Shown here piece by piece: positions 35,934 to 47,625 of a stretch of DNA of 64,000 nucleotides. The translations under genes were made by a program, and so were the position numbers. This stretch comes from Pardosa pseudoannulata. Taxonomy: Eukaryota > Arthropoda > Arachnida > Araneae > Lycosidae. Position 1 is the first letter of the stretch. Every line of letters begins with the position of its first letter. Below the pieces are notes generated by a model, which saw nothing but the letters and a program-made list of their open reading frames with translations, was not told the DNA's origin and did no database searches. The DNA lies in assembly GCA_032207245.1 (NCBI GenBank), contig CM063506.1, positions 16,054,975 through 16,118,974 on the forward strand, given 5' to 3'.

Positions 35934-36459
35934 TTAACACATTGTGTGCGGGTTCATTCCCCAGCGGAATTAATTGTACCGGGAGCGGGCGTTCTGCGCG
36001 TAAATTAAGTTATTCAGTTAAATCTCAATAGATCGAAAATTATTGAATATTTTAACCAACTTTTCGTATTTTATGTTGAAATATATAAACATAAATAGAC
36101 AAATAAACAAATACATATATAAATACAAATATATATATAATATATAAATATACATATAGTATCATTTTCGCAAGGATAAATAAAAAGTTACTTTTAAATC
36201 TAAATTGATTTTTTTAATCAACCTTCCCGTTCTGTGGTTCCGCATCGACTGGCGTAATAACTAGTTTTTATTTGTCTAATTTTTTCCAGAATCTGTGTAG
36301 TAGACAAGAACATTCGGCTTCGTTTTCCTGTGTATACCGTTATTTTTATACCCACAAAGAAACCATGTTGTTACACTAACCCGTACTAGTACGTGATCCG
36401 CACTCAAGTATCAATCGCCAGAAAACGTACTAGTACGTGTCCGTCATACAATGTGTTAA
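35934..36459. mobile_element. piggyBac P1 MITE, copy 4
   Basis: TTAA at 35934-35937 and 36456-36459, ends CACATTGTGTGCGG and, mutated, GTCATACAATGTG. Two CGTACTAGTACG-type palindromes near 36390 and 36430. Orientation opposite to copy 1. Confidence 0.95.
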
Positions 36460-36781
36460 CATTATTGAGAAATATATAGCTGGTAGTCGGGAGTGATTTG
36501 AATCGACTTAGTTAAATGTTATATTATTAAGAAAAAATGTGGATAAAAATATTTTTAAAAACATAATTCTCTATATCTTATATTCCTGGAATTTAAGTTT
36601 TTAGTATTAAGTTAATTGAAATGCCATACAGTTCAAGTATTTTATTTTTTTACAATACATGAATGGATTAATGCCTTGGACTGCAGATTGGATTCAATTG
36701 GTACTCACAACAATTTTCAACAATTATTTATATTATAGTTTTGGTGCACACATATCATTTAAATGATACCATTAAAATGTA
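36460..36781. other. No gene seen
   Basis: AT-rich spacer. Confidence 0.5.
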
Positions 36782-37739
36782 TTAATTAACACTGTCAAGA
36801 TTTGAAAGTGATGTTGACCGATGGAGAAGCAGAGGATACAAACGCGCATAATCAACACCTTCTAAATGATCCTTTAAGAGGTGTTGGCGTGATTTAGCAA
36901 ATGAAACTGTGTCAGATTTGCCTTTATTAACCAGAGAAGGAAATCCCATATAAAGGGTATCTGCCAAAATAAAATTTTTGAAATCCATGACTTTTCATGA
37001 CTTCCCCTGATTTAGCAGATCATTTTCCATGACTTCAAAAAGCTTCCGTTAAAGTATATATAAATAAAACTTCTGATGTACATACAAATAAAATATATAC
37101 TTTTAGAGAAATTACAGGAGTTTTATCATAAAGAACTATAAACTTACTTTGTAAATGTTAATAAACTCACATACATAAAAATAAATTGTTGTATCTACAT
37201 ACCTAAGTTTAATCATTGAGCAATTTTTCAATCGAAATGTTTCCAATTTGAATTCAGGGTACTTTGGTATTATTCAGGTGACCATGAATAATAGCCAAAT
37301 ATAACCCTGTAATGTTTATATACAATATATCTAGAGATAAACTTAAATTTTGTGCAAAAATCTTAACTAATTTTTATTAAAAATAATTATTATATTAATA
37401 AAATTTTAATCTACAATTTAAGAAAAAAAAACAGAATAATATACATTTACCCACCCATTAAGCTTTCTTGCTTTGAGTTTCCTTGGTGAACAAATTTTAC
37501 TTGGCAATATGGTTAACAGGATAATACATAAATACCAAACTCAGTAACTTCAGCCAAATGACAAGTAAAAATAGAATTAAACAATTCAATGCATTTTTTT
37601 TAATCGGTAGTTTAGCGGATCCATGATTTTCCATGACTTTTACCCATTTTACTTGAAAAACCAAGACTTTCCATGACAAAATTAATCCATTGTCTAAATC
37701 CATGATTTTTCATGACTTTCCTGGTGCGCGGAAACCATG
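36782..37739 (-). mobile_element. Probable hAT element, minus strand, left end undefined
   Basis: Read on the minus strand the element starts at 37739 with CATGGTTTCCGCGCACCAGG, followed by many GTCATGGAAA-type repeats, a layout I associate with hAT ends. Similar GTCATG repeats recur at about 36985-37035, next to a 68-codon frame (36782-36988) reading LADTLYMGFPSLVNKGKSD and SFAKSRQHLLKDHLEGVDYA. That peptide looks coding but I cannot place it. No matching left terminal repeat or target duplication was found. Confidence 0.5.
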
Positions 37740-38058
37740 CATATAATGATTTAGACCTAATTTAACGTCTAGATTTTGCACTAAGAATTGCTGTAAGAAT
37801 TTTGATTTATTTGCCAATAAATGAGACAAATAGAGAGTGGAGTTTCTGAAGATTAAATTTGTATCTACCAACAATTTATCTCTTTGAAGTGGGGGAGGGA
37901 ACAGTAAAACTCAAGAGCCGACTTAGAGTAGTCACACTCTTATCATTGCATTGGATCACAGATAAAAGTAAAATAATTCAGAAATATGGTACTGCCATAT
38001 AGTATTGTTTGAATATACAAAGAATGAAATATGAACTGGTTTAAAAGACCATCATAAC
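37740..38058. other. No gene seen
   Basis: AT-rich spacer. Confidence 0.5.
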
Positions 38059-38570
38059 TTAACACATTGTGTGCGGGTACATTTCGCAGAGGAACTATAC
38101 CGGGATCGGGCGTTTTTGCTCTTAAATTTAGTTATTTAGTTAGATCTCAATAGATCGAAAATTATTTAATTTTTTACCAACTTTTCGTATTTTATATTGA
38201 AATATATAAACAAATATATAAATAGACAAATAAACAAATATATATATAATATATAAATATACATATATAATATCATTTTCGCAAGGATAAATAAAAAGTT
38301 AATTTTAAATCTAAATTGATTTTTTTAATCAACCTTCCCGTCCTGTGGTTCCGCATAGACTGATGTAAAAACTAGTTTTTATTTCTATAAATTTTTCTAG
38401 AATCTATGTAGTAAACAAGAACATTCGGCTTCTTTTTTCTGTATATACCGTTATTTTTGTACCCCAAAACAAACCATGTTGTTACACTAACCCGTACTAG
38501 TACGTGACCCGCGCTCAAGTATCAATCGTCAGAAAACGTACTTGTACGTGTCTCGCATACAATGTGTTAA
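38059..38570. mobile_element. piggyBac P1 MITE, copy 5
   Basis: TTAA at 38059-38062 and 38567-38570, ends CACATTGTGTGCGG and CGCATACAATGTG, palindromes CGTACTAGTACG and CGTACTTGTACG. Same orientation as copies 3 and 4. Confidence 0.95.
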
Positions 38571-38991
38571 GAGATAATCTTCAGTTACTTAAGAACTGAC
38601 AGATTTCTCATACTCGAGAAAGATGAAAAATATATTACGTTTATATAAATTTTTTGCACCCATATTTAGTCTTAAATCTTAAATTGTAGTTCCAATATCA
38701 ATATAAGCTACTGATATTTGTTACTACTGGGGAACTAAAATAATTGTTGTCATTAACATACATGTAAAGAATATCGAATAAAAATATTTACAAAAGTCTG
38801 AATTTAATCAAAAAGCAAATATAAATTTTATTAGTTATTCACGTAAAAATAGATAATTACAAGTTGAAAAACTAAACTATTCTTTGCAAAGCTAAACTTT
38901 GGGTACACTTCAAGTTTAAAAATGAACTCGAACTGTTGTTGACATTATCTATTATAAAGTCTAATTTTAAACATTTTACTTAATAACGAAG
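38571..38991. other. No gene seen
   Basis: AT-rich spacer. Confidence 0.5.
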
Positions 38992-39073
38992 AATCAGAAT
39001 ATTAACAGAAAAATTATAAAATATATATAGCCATTTCAAAATAAGTTTACCCCAAGATCTTAAACCATTAGCC

Positions 39074-39106
<33 letters not shown>

Positions 39107-39476
39107 CAGCAAGTGATCGTAAACATTACTTCCACTTATTAAGTATCAAATTGTACCGCATCATTTGGCAAACACATTATTATGCAGATCAATCTTAAGT
39201 TCAAGTAACAATATGATTTAGTTTCAAGATTTATGTCTTAAAATCAGAATATTAAAAGAGAAATAATAAAATATATAAAGCCATTTCAAAATAAGTTTAC
39301 TCCAAGATCTTAAACAATTAGCCGTAAAAGAATAATATAGCAAGTGAATGTAAACATTACTCCTACTCATTAAGTATCAAATTGTACCGCATCATTTAGA
39401 AAACACATTATTATACAAATAAATCTAAAACGTTCAAGTAACAATGTGATTTAGTTGCAAGATTTACGTATTAAAA
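38992..39476. repeat. Two-copy tandem duplication, 250-bp period
   Basis: AATCAGAATATTAA starts both units (38992 and 39242). Shared blocks include GCCATTTCAAAATAAGTTTA and AAGTATCAAATTGTACCGCA. Unit 1 contains an added A run (39078-39104). Moderately diverged. Confidence 0.9.
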
Positions 39477-39742
39477 CTATTTTATACATTCATTCTTAAT
39501 ATATGCCTACGGAGTTTTTCACGGAAAATTCTTATTAATAGTATCTTCGTAATAGATTCATATCATACAATTATCAGTCTCAGCAAAATATATTGCATAA
39601 ACATGTGAAACAATTAATCAAATAATAAAACATATTTGGATCCATAATATTTGGAACTTTATATAAAATATCTGTACATAAAATTTATTCAAGGCGAGTA
39701 GTGAAACAAAAAAAAAAAAAAAAAAAAAATGTAAACACTCAC
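39477..39742. other. No gene seen; possible intron start on minus
   Basis: AT-rich, with a 20-bp A run (39710-39729). It would be the beginning of an intron if the exon call at 39743 is right. Confidence 0.35.
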
Positions 39743-39960
39743 CGCCGTTGTTTAGTAAAAAACAAAGTCGCCGGACAGCGGCTTATTCCAAAAGAAGTAC
39801 CGTTCGAACGTTTTCTCTAATAATTTTCTTTGCGATGGATAACTTTAACACAACATAAACAAAGAAACAATAGAAGAAATGCTGAACGCGAACTACACGG
39901 ACTGTCTCCAAATACCCAATTAGTGCTACCACGATCACACACAGAATATCAACACACGCT
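39743..39960 (-). other. Candidate 5' untranslated exon, minus strand
   Basis: On the minus strand a strong donor GTGAGTGTTT starts at 39742 directly after ACAACGGCG. The preceding ~220 bases are markedly GC-richer and CpG-bearing than the region, with TCGCGTTCAGCATTTC and CGAGCGTGTGTTG strings, as in first exons of arthropod genes. No long ORF is present, so it would be largely 5' UTR. The start point is not determined. Confidence 0.3.
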
Positions 39961-40995
39961 CGGCTCGGGGAAAAGTTTCTAAACCTTAGGCGACGTTGGC
40001 TTCGTTAGGACTCGCCAATTGAATTTAATATCGCCAATAGAAACCCTTCAATAGAAAAAGCGGATTTGAAGCGGGGATTGTCTGTTGCAACTGGACTCTT
40101 TCACTTTCCTTATCTCTTTTGAAAGTAATTTTCCCTAACGGAGATGGAAATATGAACAGGATAGAGGGGTGTATTGAAAAACCCATCTGGAAGTACCACC
40201 TTCAGCTATAGTGCTAAACATGTGTTTTCCACCTGTTGAGCCTGCTAACTGTAATCATGTGAAGAATTTGTAAATACAATCACATCTTGTTAGAAGGTCA
40301 CTTCTGCGGACTTCAGAAAATTAACTTTGTAAGCGGGGTGCCCATATGTATGGGTAAATGAAAAAAAACGAATAATGTAATGGAATTTGAATAATATATC
40401 TCAAATAATATATCATAGAAAAATTAAGTTAACAAATAATTAAAGTATTCACTTACGCGAGAATTAATTAAAAATATATACTAGCACTGGAAAAACTTAC
40501 GCTTTCATTATTAGAATTACTTTTTATAGACTTATTACAATTTTAAAATGTTTCTCGGCTGCTTCGGAGTACTTTAGAATTTGTCTTACGTTTGGTGCTG
40601 TGAGAGCATCCACTTGCGTCACTGATTTCGTTTCTTTTGCATCACTTCTAACATCAAAAGCATTTAAGGGAACACTTCATCTCTAAACCTCCAAGAATTC
40701 GATGTTTTTATTTTTTCATTTTTAAAGCTCTGGACATTTCTGAATTGTTCAAACAAACCCCACTGAAATATTCGAATTAAAACCTGTGCAAATATACAAT
40801 TTTTGTATTTAATCGTTTGAGTCCTAGGGGGGTTTGAAAAACACTGTCGAAGAGTTCCGAACAGCACAAGCGCGCTTTATTGACATGGATACGAAAAGAC
40901 CCAAGCAGCGTTATAGCGCTTCTTTTATTTTATGTCGATAAATCCAAAGCGGTGTGATAGCACTTCTTCTATTTAATGTTCTAAACATATATGCT
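39961..40995. other. No gene called
   Basis: GC-richer to about 40350 (possible promoter side of the preceding candidate exon), AT-rich after. A 67-codon minus ORF (40664-40867) without motif. Confidence 0.4.
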
Positions 40996-41010
40996 TCAAT
41001 ATTGCACTAT

Positions 41011-41180
41011 TGGTTTGGTTTGGAGTGCTACGGTCTACTTTTTACAACACGAGGGCTAATGAGACCGGGACCTACAGCTTAAATCCGATTCCGAACGGCT
41101 ACGAACATCCATGCCACAGTGGGATTCGAACCCACGAACTCTGGTATCGCAGGCCAGCACCCTAACCAATCGGCCATCGT
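41011..41180 (-). mobile_element. SINE, family A, with target duplication
   Basis: Full-length, well-preserved copy. TCAATATTGCACTAT occurs on both sides (40996-41010 and 41181-41195), a perfect 15-bp duplication. Confidence 0.96.
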
Positions 41181-41253
41181 TCAATATTGCACTATTATTA
41201 CAGTATTGTGCCTATTAAAAATGTATTATTTACATAAAAAGAGGAGCTGTGTG

Positions 41254-42165
41254 CAGGGCTTGATTTGCGGCAGGGCATTCGGGGCACTGGCCCGGGGCCC
41301 CCACTCTAGGAGGCCCCAAATTTAAAAAAATACACATTAATTTCTTTGGTACATCTCAGAATTCGCTCATGGCCGGAAAACATGAATTTTCTTTTGTTAA
41401 TGACAAACTGAAATGTGTATGTTGTTGGTGGGCTTCAAAAGTCAGTAAATTAAATTTATTCCATAATTTTAAGCCAAAAACAAGCTTTCATTTGCTTAAA
41501 AATACTTTTAAGCAATGTTAACATTTTAAATGTGTATATTATTCAACAGAATCAAATACGAACCATATCAGTGCACCAATTTACAAATTCATCTCTTCAA
41601 AGAGGAAAAAAATCTTAACTTCTTTTCTTCCTCTTAAAGTGGTTAACAAATTAGAGAAAGTATATTTATCCAAAAGCATCTGATATCTATTTTTTTTCTC
41701 TTTTTAAGATTTAAGAATGAACAGAAAGTTTTAAAATTGGTAATTTACGAATAAAAGTATTTAATTTTTAGAATTTTGTTAAACAAAGTCTCACATAATA
41801 GTTTACTTAAAATGGTAATTTTTATTAATTTAAGCCAGTTCTTTTTCCTTTATAAAATGTTATAGGTACTCTGAGTTTGATTCAAGAATATCACAATTTT
41901 ATCGTTAAAGTCAGATACTGTACTTAGATTGCTCAAACATCTGTAATACGTTTGAAGTTAGTTTAGTGGAATTTTAAGTTAAAAAAAATATTTTATTTCA
42001 TTAGATACACAAAATGTTTAAGTTATGTATGCTTGTTAGGAGTATTTAAACTGATATAGCAGCTTATAAAATAAAATCACTCTGGAGTTCAAGAAAGGTA
42101 AGATGTATGGGGGCCCCCATATGAGGCTTTGGCCTGGAGCCTCCAGGGGTATAAATCGGGCCCTA
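41254..42165. mobile_element. hAT element related to family H1, 912 bp
   Basis: Ends CAGGGCTTGATTT and AAATCGGGCCCTA are inverted with mismatches at three places. Perfect 8-bp duplication GCTGTGTG (41246-41253, 42166-42173). Subterminal GGCCCGGGGCCCCCAC and GGGGGCCCCCATATG mirror one another. The interior has no clear transposase, only short peptides such as ATG GCC GGA near 41369 opening a 50-codon frame. Confidence 0.92.
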
Positions 42166-42173
42166 GCTGTGTG

Positions 42174-42978
42174 ATGTACTTGCGTTAGTAAATCTGAGCA
42201 CGCTTGGCTTCAACAGTCGATGGCGCACTATCAGTGGTTCACAACACTCGGAATATGCTGGCTTTTCTCGACATAAAAACTAAACAGCGCGATCGCTCTC
42301 ATCTTGGGACTCAAATGGTTAAATTAAGGGATTGCATTTACAAAAACTCTAAAATAATGTTTAAAAAGTGTATTTCAAATACTATAAATAATAAATGAAA
42401 TAAACTACAACGAAAAGAATAGGTAGAGTTTCATCCTTGATCTATAATGTATTTACTGTGGAAAGTAAAATTTGAAATCAATATGTGCAAAAGTTTTTTA
42501 TTTACCCTGCAAGTTGAAAAACACCAATTTCAGTAAAATGAAATTAAAGTTTTTATCGTTTCCTACAAGGAAAATAATATTAACCGATTAAAATTTTTGA
42601 AATTTGTAAATTCGAAACTTAATTTTTTATATCAAATAGAATCTTATTATCTTCATACATTCTATGAACCAATTCAACTATATTAATGCGAAATAAATAT
42701 TTTATAGCATGATAAAGGATATTCTTTTTATTTTCAACTTCTTAATAGGGTGATAAATACATACAAAATTGCTTCGTTTAAGCAATTCATGGTACTAAGT
42801 AAGCAGAGTTGTAAAATATTTGAGATGGGTAAAATAAATATTTTTTATGTTTACATACCGTTTTTCAAAAATTTCTGAAGTGAAATTTTCATTTTATAAC
42901 TTTGTCCATGGCGGCAAAACTACTAGAGCCGGCTTTGATTGGTAAAGGAGGGGGGGGGGAGAGAAAATTCAATCTTAA
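42174..42978. other. No gene seen; relict of TIR family T1
   Basis: TTTATAGCATGATAAA near 42695 and neighbouring sequence resemble the interior of the elements at 9276 and 10646, but no matching ends were found. G9 run near 42950. Confidence 0.4.
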
Positions 42979-43577
42979 GGGTTTGGTTTGGAGCGCTACG
43001 GTCTACTGTTTTGCTACACGAGGGATAATGGGGCAGGAACCTACTACTTAAAGCCTATGCTGGACACCTACAAACATCCATACCCCAGGGCCCGATCAAG
43101 GCAAAGTTGGGCCCACGGCCTGGTAGTCTTTCGGGCCCCCCTACCATCCTTTCAAGGCCAAAAAAAAAAAGTTTATAAAAGAGGATACAAACGAATATCT
43201 TTGGAGGAAAGTTTATATTAATTTTTTTATGCTTACATACCTTTGTGGTACAGTCGAATGCCAAAAATCCGTATATCCTCAAGGATGTAAACTGTAAAAC
43301 TTGCAATTAAGTTTTTATATAAAAATTAAAATAAAATAGTATAGGTAAGATTAACAAATAATAGATATTCGTACATTTTAAGACAAAATTAATAAGAGAA
43401 AAAATAATAAAATTTAAATTTTGTTAATTAAATTATTTAAAATTTAATAATTAAGTACCAAATTTTGGGGGGGGGGACCTAAAATTAGGGAGCCCAGGGC
43501 ATAGGCCCATGCTTTAATCAGGCCCTGCCATACCCTCAGGAGGATTCGAACCCGCGCTCAACCATTCGGTTATCTTC
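42979..43577 (-). mobile_element. SINE, family A, split by a hAT MITE
   Basis: GGTTTGGTTTGGAGCGC to CAAACATCCATACCC (43085), resuming at 43528 with the duplicated CCATACCC and a decayed B box GGATTCGAACCCGCG. Ends around CATTCGGTTATC. Confidence 0.88.
43086..43527. mobile_element. hAT-type MITE (family H1), 442 bp
   Basis: Ends CAGGGCCCGATCAAGGC and GCTTTAATCAGGCCCTG. Perfect 8-bp duplication CCATACCC (43078-43085, 43528-43535). Same interior as 4624-5892 without the nested insertion. Inserted in a SINE. Confidence 0.96.
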
Positions 43578-44338
43578 TTGACCTACCATAAGGGATTTTT
43601 TAATGAGATTTCACTTAAATTTCGCTTTCCATGTAATTTTGCAGAGAGAATCGAATTTTCGAGGAGCTAAAAATTTTGAGGAACAGTTTCACGATTTCAA
43701 GGACAGTCTAAAATTCCGGACCCAGGTTATATGATACTTTCCCCTTCCCCCAAATAATAAATAAATAAATTGGCAGTCGTAATAACAGGTTTTGATAGTA
43801 ATTAACATACATTTCCAATCAGATTGATCCGGAGCGTGTGCTGATATTACATTTGCGCGGGTTTCAGCCGTTGGAAAAAGTTATCGGGAGGAAAAGGATG
43901 CCAGAGAAGTCTGGAAGTTATCTTAACTCGATGAGTCACGACACTACCTAACTAGGAAGTTACCACAGACTGTAATTGATAAGAGTTTTGTTATCTGGAA
44001 AACTGTAGAACACGTTTTGATCCAAACGCACAAATAAAAAGGGGACATAGTGATCAAGAGTCCAACAAAAGAGATATCCCTGTGTCTTTAATAATAAAAG
44101 GCACACATTATAACAATAACCATATGTATTTGTTTCTCATCATTAAACATTAAAAATCAGGACCATATTGATTGTTTTGTGTAAACAGAGTAGTTTTAAT
44201 TATTTTTTAAAATTACAAATATAATATACTTATTTTTAATTTATTTTATTTTTTTTGTTAAATTTAAAGCAACTTTTTTCTTTTTCTTTTCATTTCTTAA
44301 AGAAATTGAAAATCCAGTAAAAGAGAGCTGAGCTATTA
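43578..44338. other. No gene seen
   Basis: Moderately AT-rich. No ORF, TIR pair or SINE recognised. Confidence 0.5.
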
Positions 44339-45153
44339 TCCCCTATATAATAATAGCCTAAGTTATCTGTCTGTCTGTAATCGAATTCATGAAGCGGTTG
44401 GACTTGGAACGGATAGAGGCACCTATATTGAATTCCTGAAGAGTTAGGGTTAGCAAAATTCAAAACGAGCAAAGCTTATCTTCTTCTAAACTATTGATTC
44501 GATTCTAAAATAAATTGGTATAAATATGCTTCATATCACTGAGAAAAATACTGTCGTTTCTAAAGCGTTAGAAATCCACTCCTTTCCCCCTTTTCGAGCG
44601 TTTAATGCCATTATTTCAAGCCCTATTTTCTCCATTCAAGAGCAGGCGATTAAATTTATCAATTTATCACATAATTAATAGGTCAAAATAACAGTTTTTT
44701 TCTAGCATTATGACGTCATTCCTGTTACTATCTCATTTAATCATTTCATATTTTAAATTATTTAAATGTTGTCTGCGTTATTTTTATACGTTTTATCACT
44801 GAACTTAGATATTACGTAAATAATTTTCTTTTATATTTGGCTTTAATAATAAGGCGATTTCACGCAGTAGGGCACATCTCAACTTATGACAATTCTAGCT
44901 TTAGTTTCAAACGGAAGGGCAGTTTATTGTTTGTCTATTGGCTGCTGTAAACATGAAAATGAATGGGAAGGGCATTATAGTAGTTCGTGACGTTGCGACA
45001 AATTGCTCTATAGATTAAGTAATATGTGATAATTTTAAATTTAATCATCGATTATTGATTTGCTGCAATGAAAGTTTTATCACCAGTATTAACAACAAAT
45101 TCTTAGGGTTAGCAAATTTTACTGATCCCGTCATATGACGGGCTATATACTAG
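44339..45153 (+). mobile_element. Helitron, non-autonomous, copy 1
   Basis: Starts TCCCCTATATAATAATAG after a host A and ends CTAG before a host T, the A/T junction typical of Helitrons. The hairpin CCCGTCATATGACGGG (45127-45142) stands 11 nt before the end, as expected. There is no target duplication or inverted repeat and no Rep/helicase gene. The same start is found at 57848 (minus) and the same end in four places. Confidence 0.9.
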
Positions 45154-45483
45154 TAAGCTTATAATAGTTTTATTCCAAAACTTTTCAGCTCAAAAGATTT
45201 TTCTTTAAAGAAACTACAGCATTTTAAAAATACATAACCACGAAATCATCTTACAGCATCACTGAACTTAGATATTACGTAAATAATTTTCTTTTACAAT
45301 TGGCTTAAATAATAGATTAGGTACATATGTGATAATTTTAAATTTAATCATCGATTATTTTTTGTTGCAAGATAATTCTCAGCCAAAAAATAAACTATAT
45401 TTTTACCTGCCTCATAGGGTATTTTACAATTCTGGAAAATTAAAAATTTTACTGATCCCGTCATATCACGGGATATATGCTAG
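45154..45483 (+). mobile_element. Second Helitron 3' end directly behind copy 1
   Basis: From about 45215 the sequence repeats the 3' half of the family and ends with hairpin CCCGTCATATCACGGG and ATATATGCTAG followed by T. It has no 5' start of its own. It could be a read-through structure with two terminators or two insertions. Confidence 0.8.
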
Positions 45484-45522
45484 TGTATAACATACTGATC
45501 TTTTAAAAAAGTTATACTGTAC

Positions 45523-46232
45523 TGTGACGCCTATAATATTCTCAAATGAGAGGTAACGTGAATAATGAATCACAGTCAAAGAATAAAATTGGAAATTCAC
45601 TTTAATTCTGGATTAAATACGGCTATTTACAAAGGAACGTTAATTCCTAAATCATCTAGAACTGCAAAGGATGGTTGCCGATAAAACTTCCTCACGACAA
45701 TCACAGTCGAAAGAAAAACAAGAGATTTAATAATCTCTTACAAATGGGGAGGCTTTTCAGGGTGCAATCAAACCCAATTTATTCCCCGTTCGGTATCAGA
45801 GATTCTGCCGCTCCCTATGTGAACGGACTTTACGAATCTCCCGAACTAGCAAGCTGGCTCCGGTAACAAACGCGAAAGCCTGCACATGAGGTCAACACAC
45901 CTACGTAAAAAATGACGAAAAGCCCTGAGTCGCAAAATTGTAGGCGTTTTATACCTGGGGGTCAGTTACGGTCCCGCCACTGTTTTTTTTTTCAGTTAAG
46001 ATCCCAGTTACATGAGAACTCCAGCTAAAGTTACAGTTATACTTCTCAACTGAATTCTCATTCGCTGACTGTCTCTTCACGGAATTTCTCAGCGAGATCC
46101 ATCAGGGGCGTATTCGTCTATTCAGTCCGATTGTCAAGATCCCCGACTCTGCGACGCCACGCTATTGTCCAGGTACAGGTATACAACGATCAGCTGTTTT
46201 GGCGCGTGTTCGGACAAAGGGGAGTCTTCACA
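45523..46232 (-). mobile_element. Solo LTR, family L1, copy 1
   Basis: TGTGACGCC at one end and CTTCACA at the other form TG...CA termini. A perfect 4-bp duplication GTAC flanks it (45519-45522, 46233-46236). On the minus strand TATAAA (45953-45948) is followed by a CAG initiator-like site, which sets the orientation. 710 bp, no internal retrotransposon. About 85-90 percent similar by eye to 53966-54690. Confidence 0.9.
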
Positions 46233-46236
46233 GTAC

Positions 46237-46346
46237 CAATACACTGCAACATATCTGATGCTTTGAAGGAACAGATAAACCCAGGATGGTGCGAACCGCC
46301 CAAGGATTTTGATATTGAGCAGTTTCCGAAGAATTTTAATGAGTAT
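46237..46346. other. 110-bp island between two solo LTRs, open frame
   Basis: The DNA between the LTRs is open in the plus frame throughout and reads SDALKEQINPGWCEPPKDFD then IEQFPKNFNEY. It is less AT-rich than host spacer. It may be exon or other coding sequence that attracted two insertions. It is too short to identify. Confidence 0.35.
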
Positions 46347-46952
46347 TGTAACGTCCTCGGGTAGCGTGTGGGTGTCGAAGTGGTTATGACACGACGTACA
46401 GCTTAGAAACAATAACAACGTTTATTCTTGATTAAAATGGAGTATGTACAAATTTTCCAAAAGGAAATCACAGGGCTCAGGCGGGATGGTGCGGATCTAA
46501 AAGTCCCAGGTGCAAGGTGAACCTAAAAAACAATCTGCATACAGGTGCCGACAGATTCCGTTGTACAGGGGTACAACTGGGTCTCCTTGAGTCCCACACA
46601 AAGCTGGAGAAAAGCTCTCCAAAAAAAAATCCTCCACAAGTCGATCCTCTGTTCATTGCTCCCCATGGGAACTCTCCGGCGAAAAACTAGCGCCGCCTCG
46701 CGTCACCTTTCGCCTCTTCCCGTTGGCTTTTTCTTTCCGTCCTGGTAGCCTCTGATTGGTTCCTACGGTGGCGCCTCACAGTCTGACATTTCGTTGTCCC
46801 GTCCGACCTTCCAATTCACCTCGGACATCTCAAGGCGTGGTCGAAGCGAAAACCCTTTGTAGTGTAGTGTCAAAAACCCAGACAGAGTGTCGCCCTGCCC
46901 TGGGCTTTAACAAAACCTCTTTGTAAAGCCAATGGGGTGTAGCGACGTCACA
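46347..46952 (-). mobile_element. Solo LTR, family L2
   Basis: TGTAACGTCC...GACGTCACA with perfect 4-bp duplication GTAT (46343-46346, 46953-46956). On the minus strand AATAAA (in CAAGAATAAACGTTG) supports the same orientation as L1. GC-rich interior (46560-46860). The ends resemble L1 (TGTAACGYC, TCACA), the interior does not. Confidence 0.85.
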
Positions 46953-47045
46953 GTATATACCATGTAACGAAGTGAGAAAGACGTCGACTGAGGCTGCGAA
47001 AAAACGGTTCTGGGATCAAGTGTTCTCACATGGACATACTTTGTT

Positions 47046-47175
47046 ATTCGGGTTCGAATCTCGCTGCTTGCACGGATGCTCGTAGTAGTACGGAATCAGC
47101 TTTAAGCAACAGGTCATGGTCTCATTAGCCCTCGTGAGAAAAAGCAGTAGACTATAGCTCTCCAAAAACCAAAAC
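47046..47175 (+). mobile_element. SINE, family A, opposite orientation
   Basis: Begins inside the tRNA head at the B box GGTTCGAATC and runs through CAGCTTTAAGCAACAGGTC, TCTCATTAGCCCTCGTG to CTCCAAAAACCAAAACC. It is the only copy here with its tRNA part on the plus strand. Confidence 0.88.
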
Positions 47176-47617
47176 CATCTTAGAATTATAGATTCTGGTA
47201 AGTAGACTCAAACTTTAAGAGCTCTATCATTTTTTTTATTGAGCTTTTTTAATGAACAGATAAATAACAGCAACAGATAATAAAGGCTTTGTTTTATACA
47301 CAAATATATGTCGGCCTGACAGGTTCAAGTTAGTTTTTTCTTTAGTTTTGATGTTTTTAATCCCCAAATCGTTTTAGATATTAATTATTAATTAATTAAA
47401 TATTTATTTTAAATTTCTGTCAATATTTTGTCTGGTGATCTTTTCAAATAGTGGGGTCCCAGGTTGATATCCCCTCCGATCCTAGATAATCACAGGTTCT
47501 TTACTGATTGCTGGTGTAGTTCTTATAATAAGGTTTTGTCTCGATGTTCCCTTTCTGAAGAAACGTTTGCAATGTTTTTGTAAAGTTCCAATTGCCATTC
47601 GTTTGATATTACATATC
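47176..47617. other. No gene seen
   Basis: AT-rich spacer. Confidence 0.5.
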
Positions 47618-47625
47618 ATAATGTC

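Noticed and set aside
41119..41325. Peptides such as MGFEPTNSGIAG as genes
   Set aside because: They are readings of the SINE B-box region and recur in several SINE copies.
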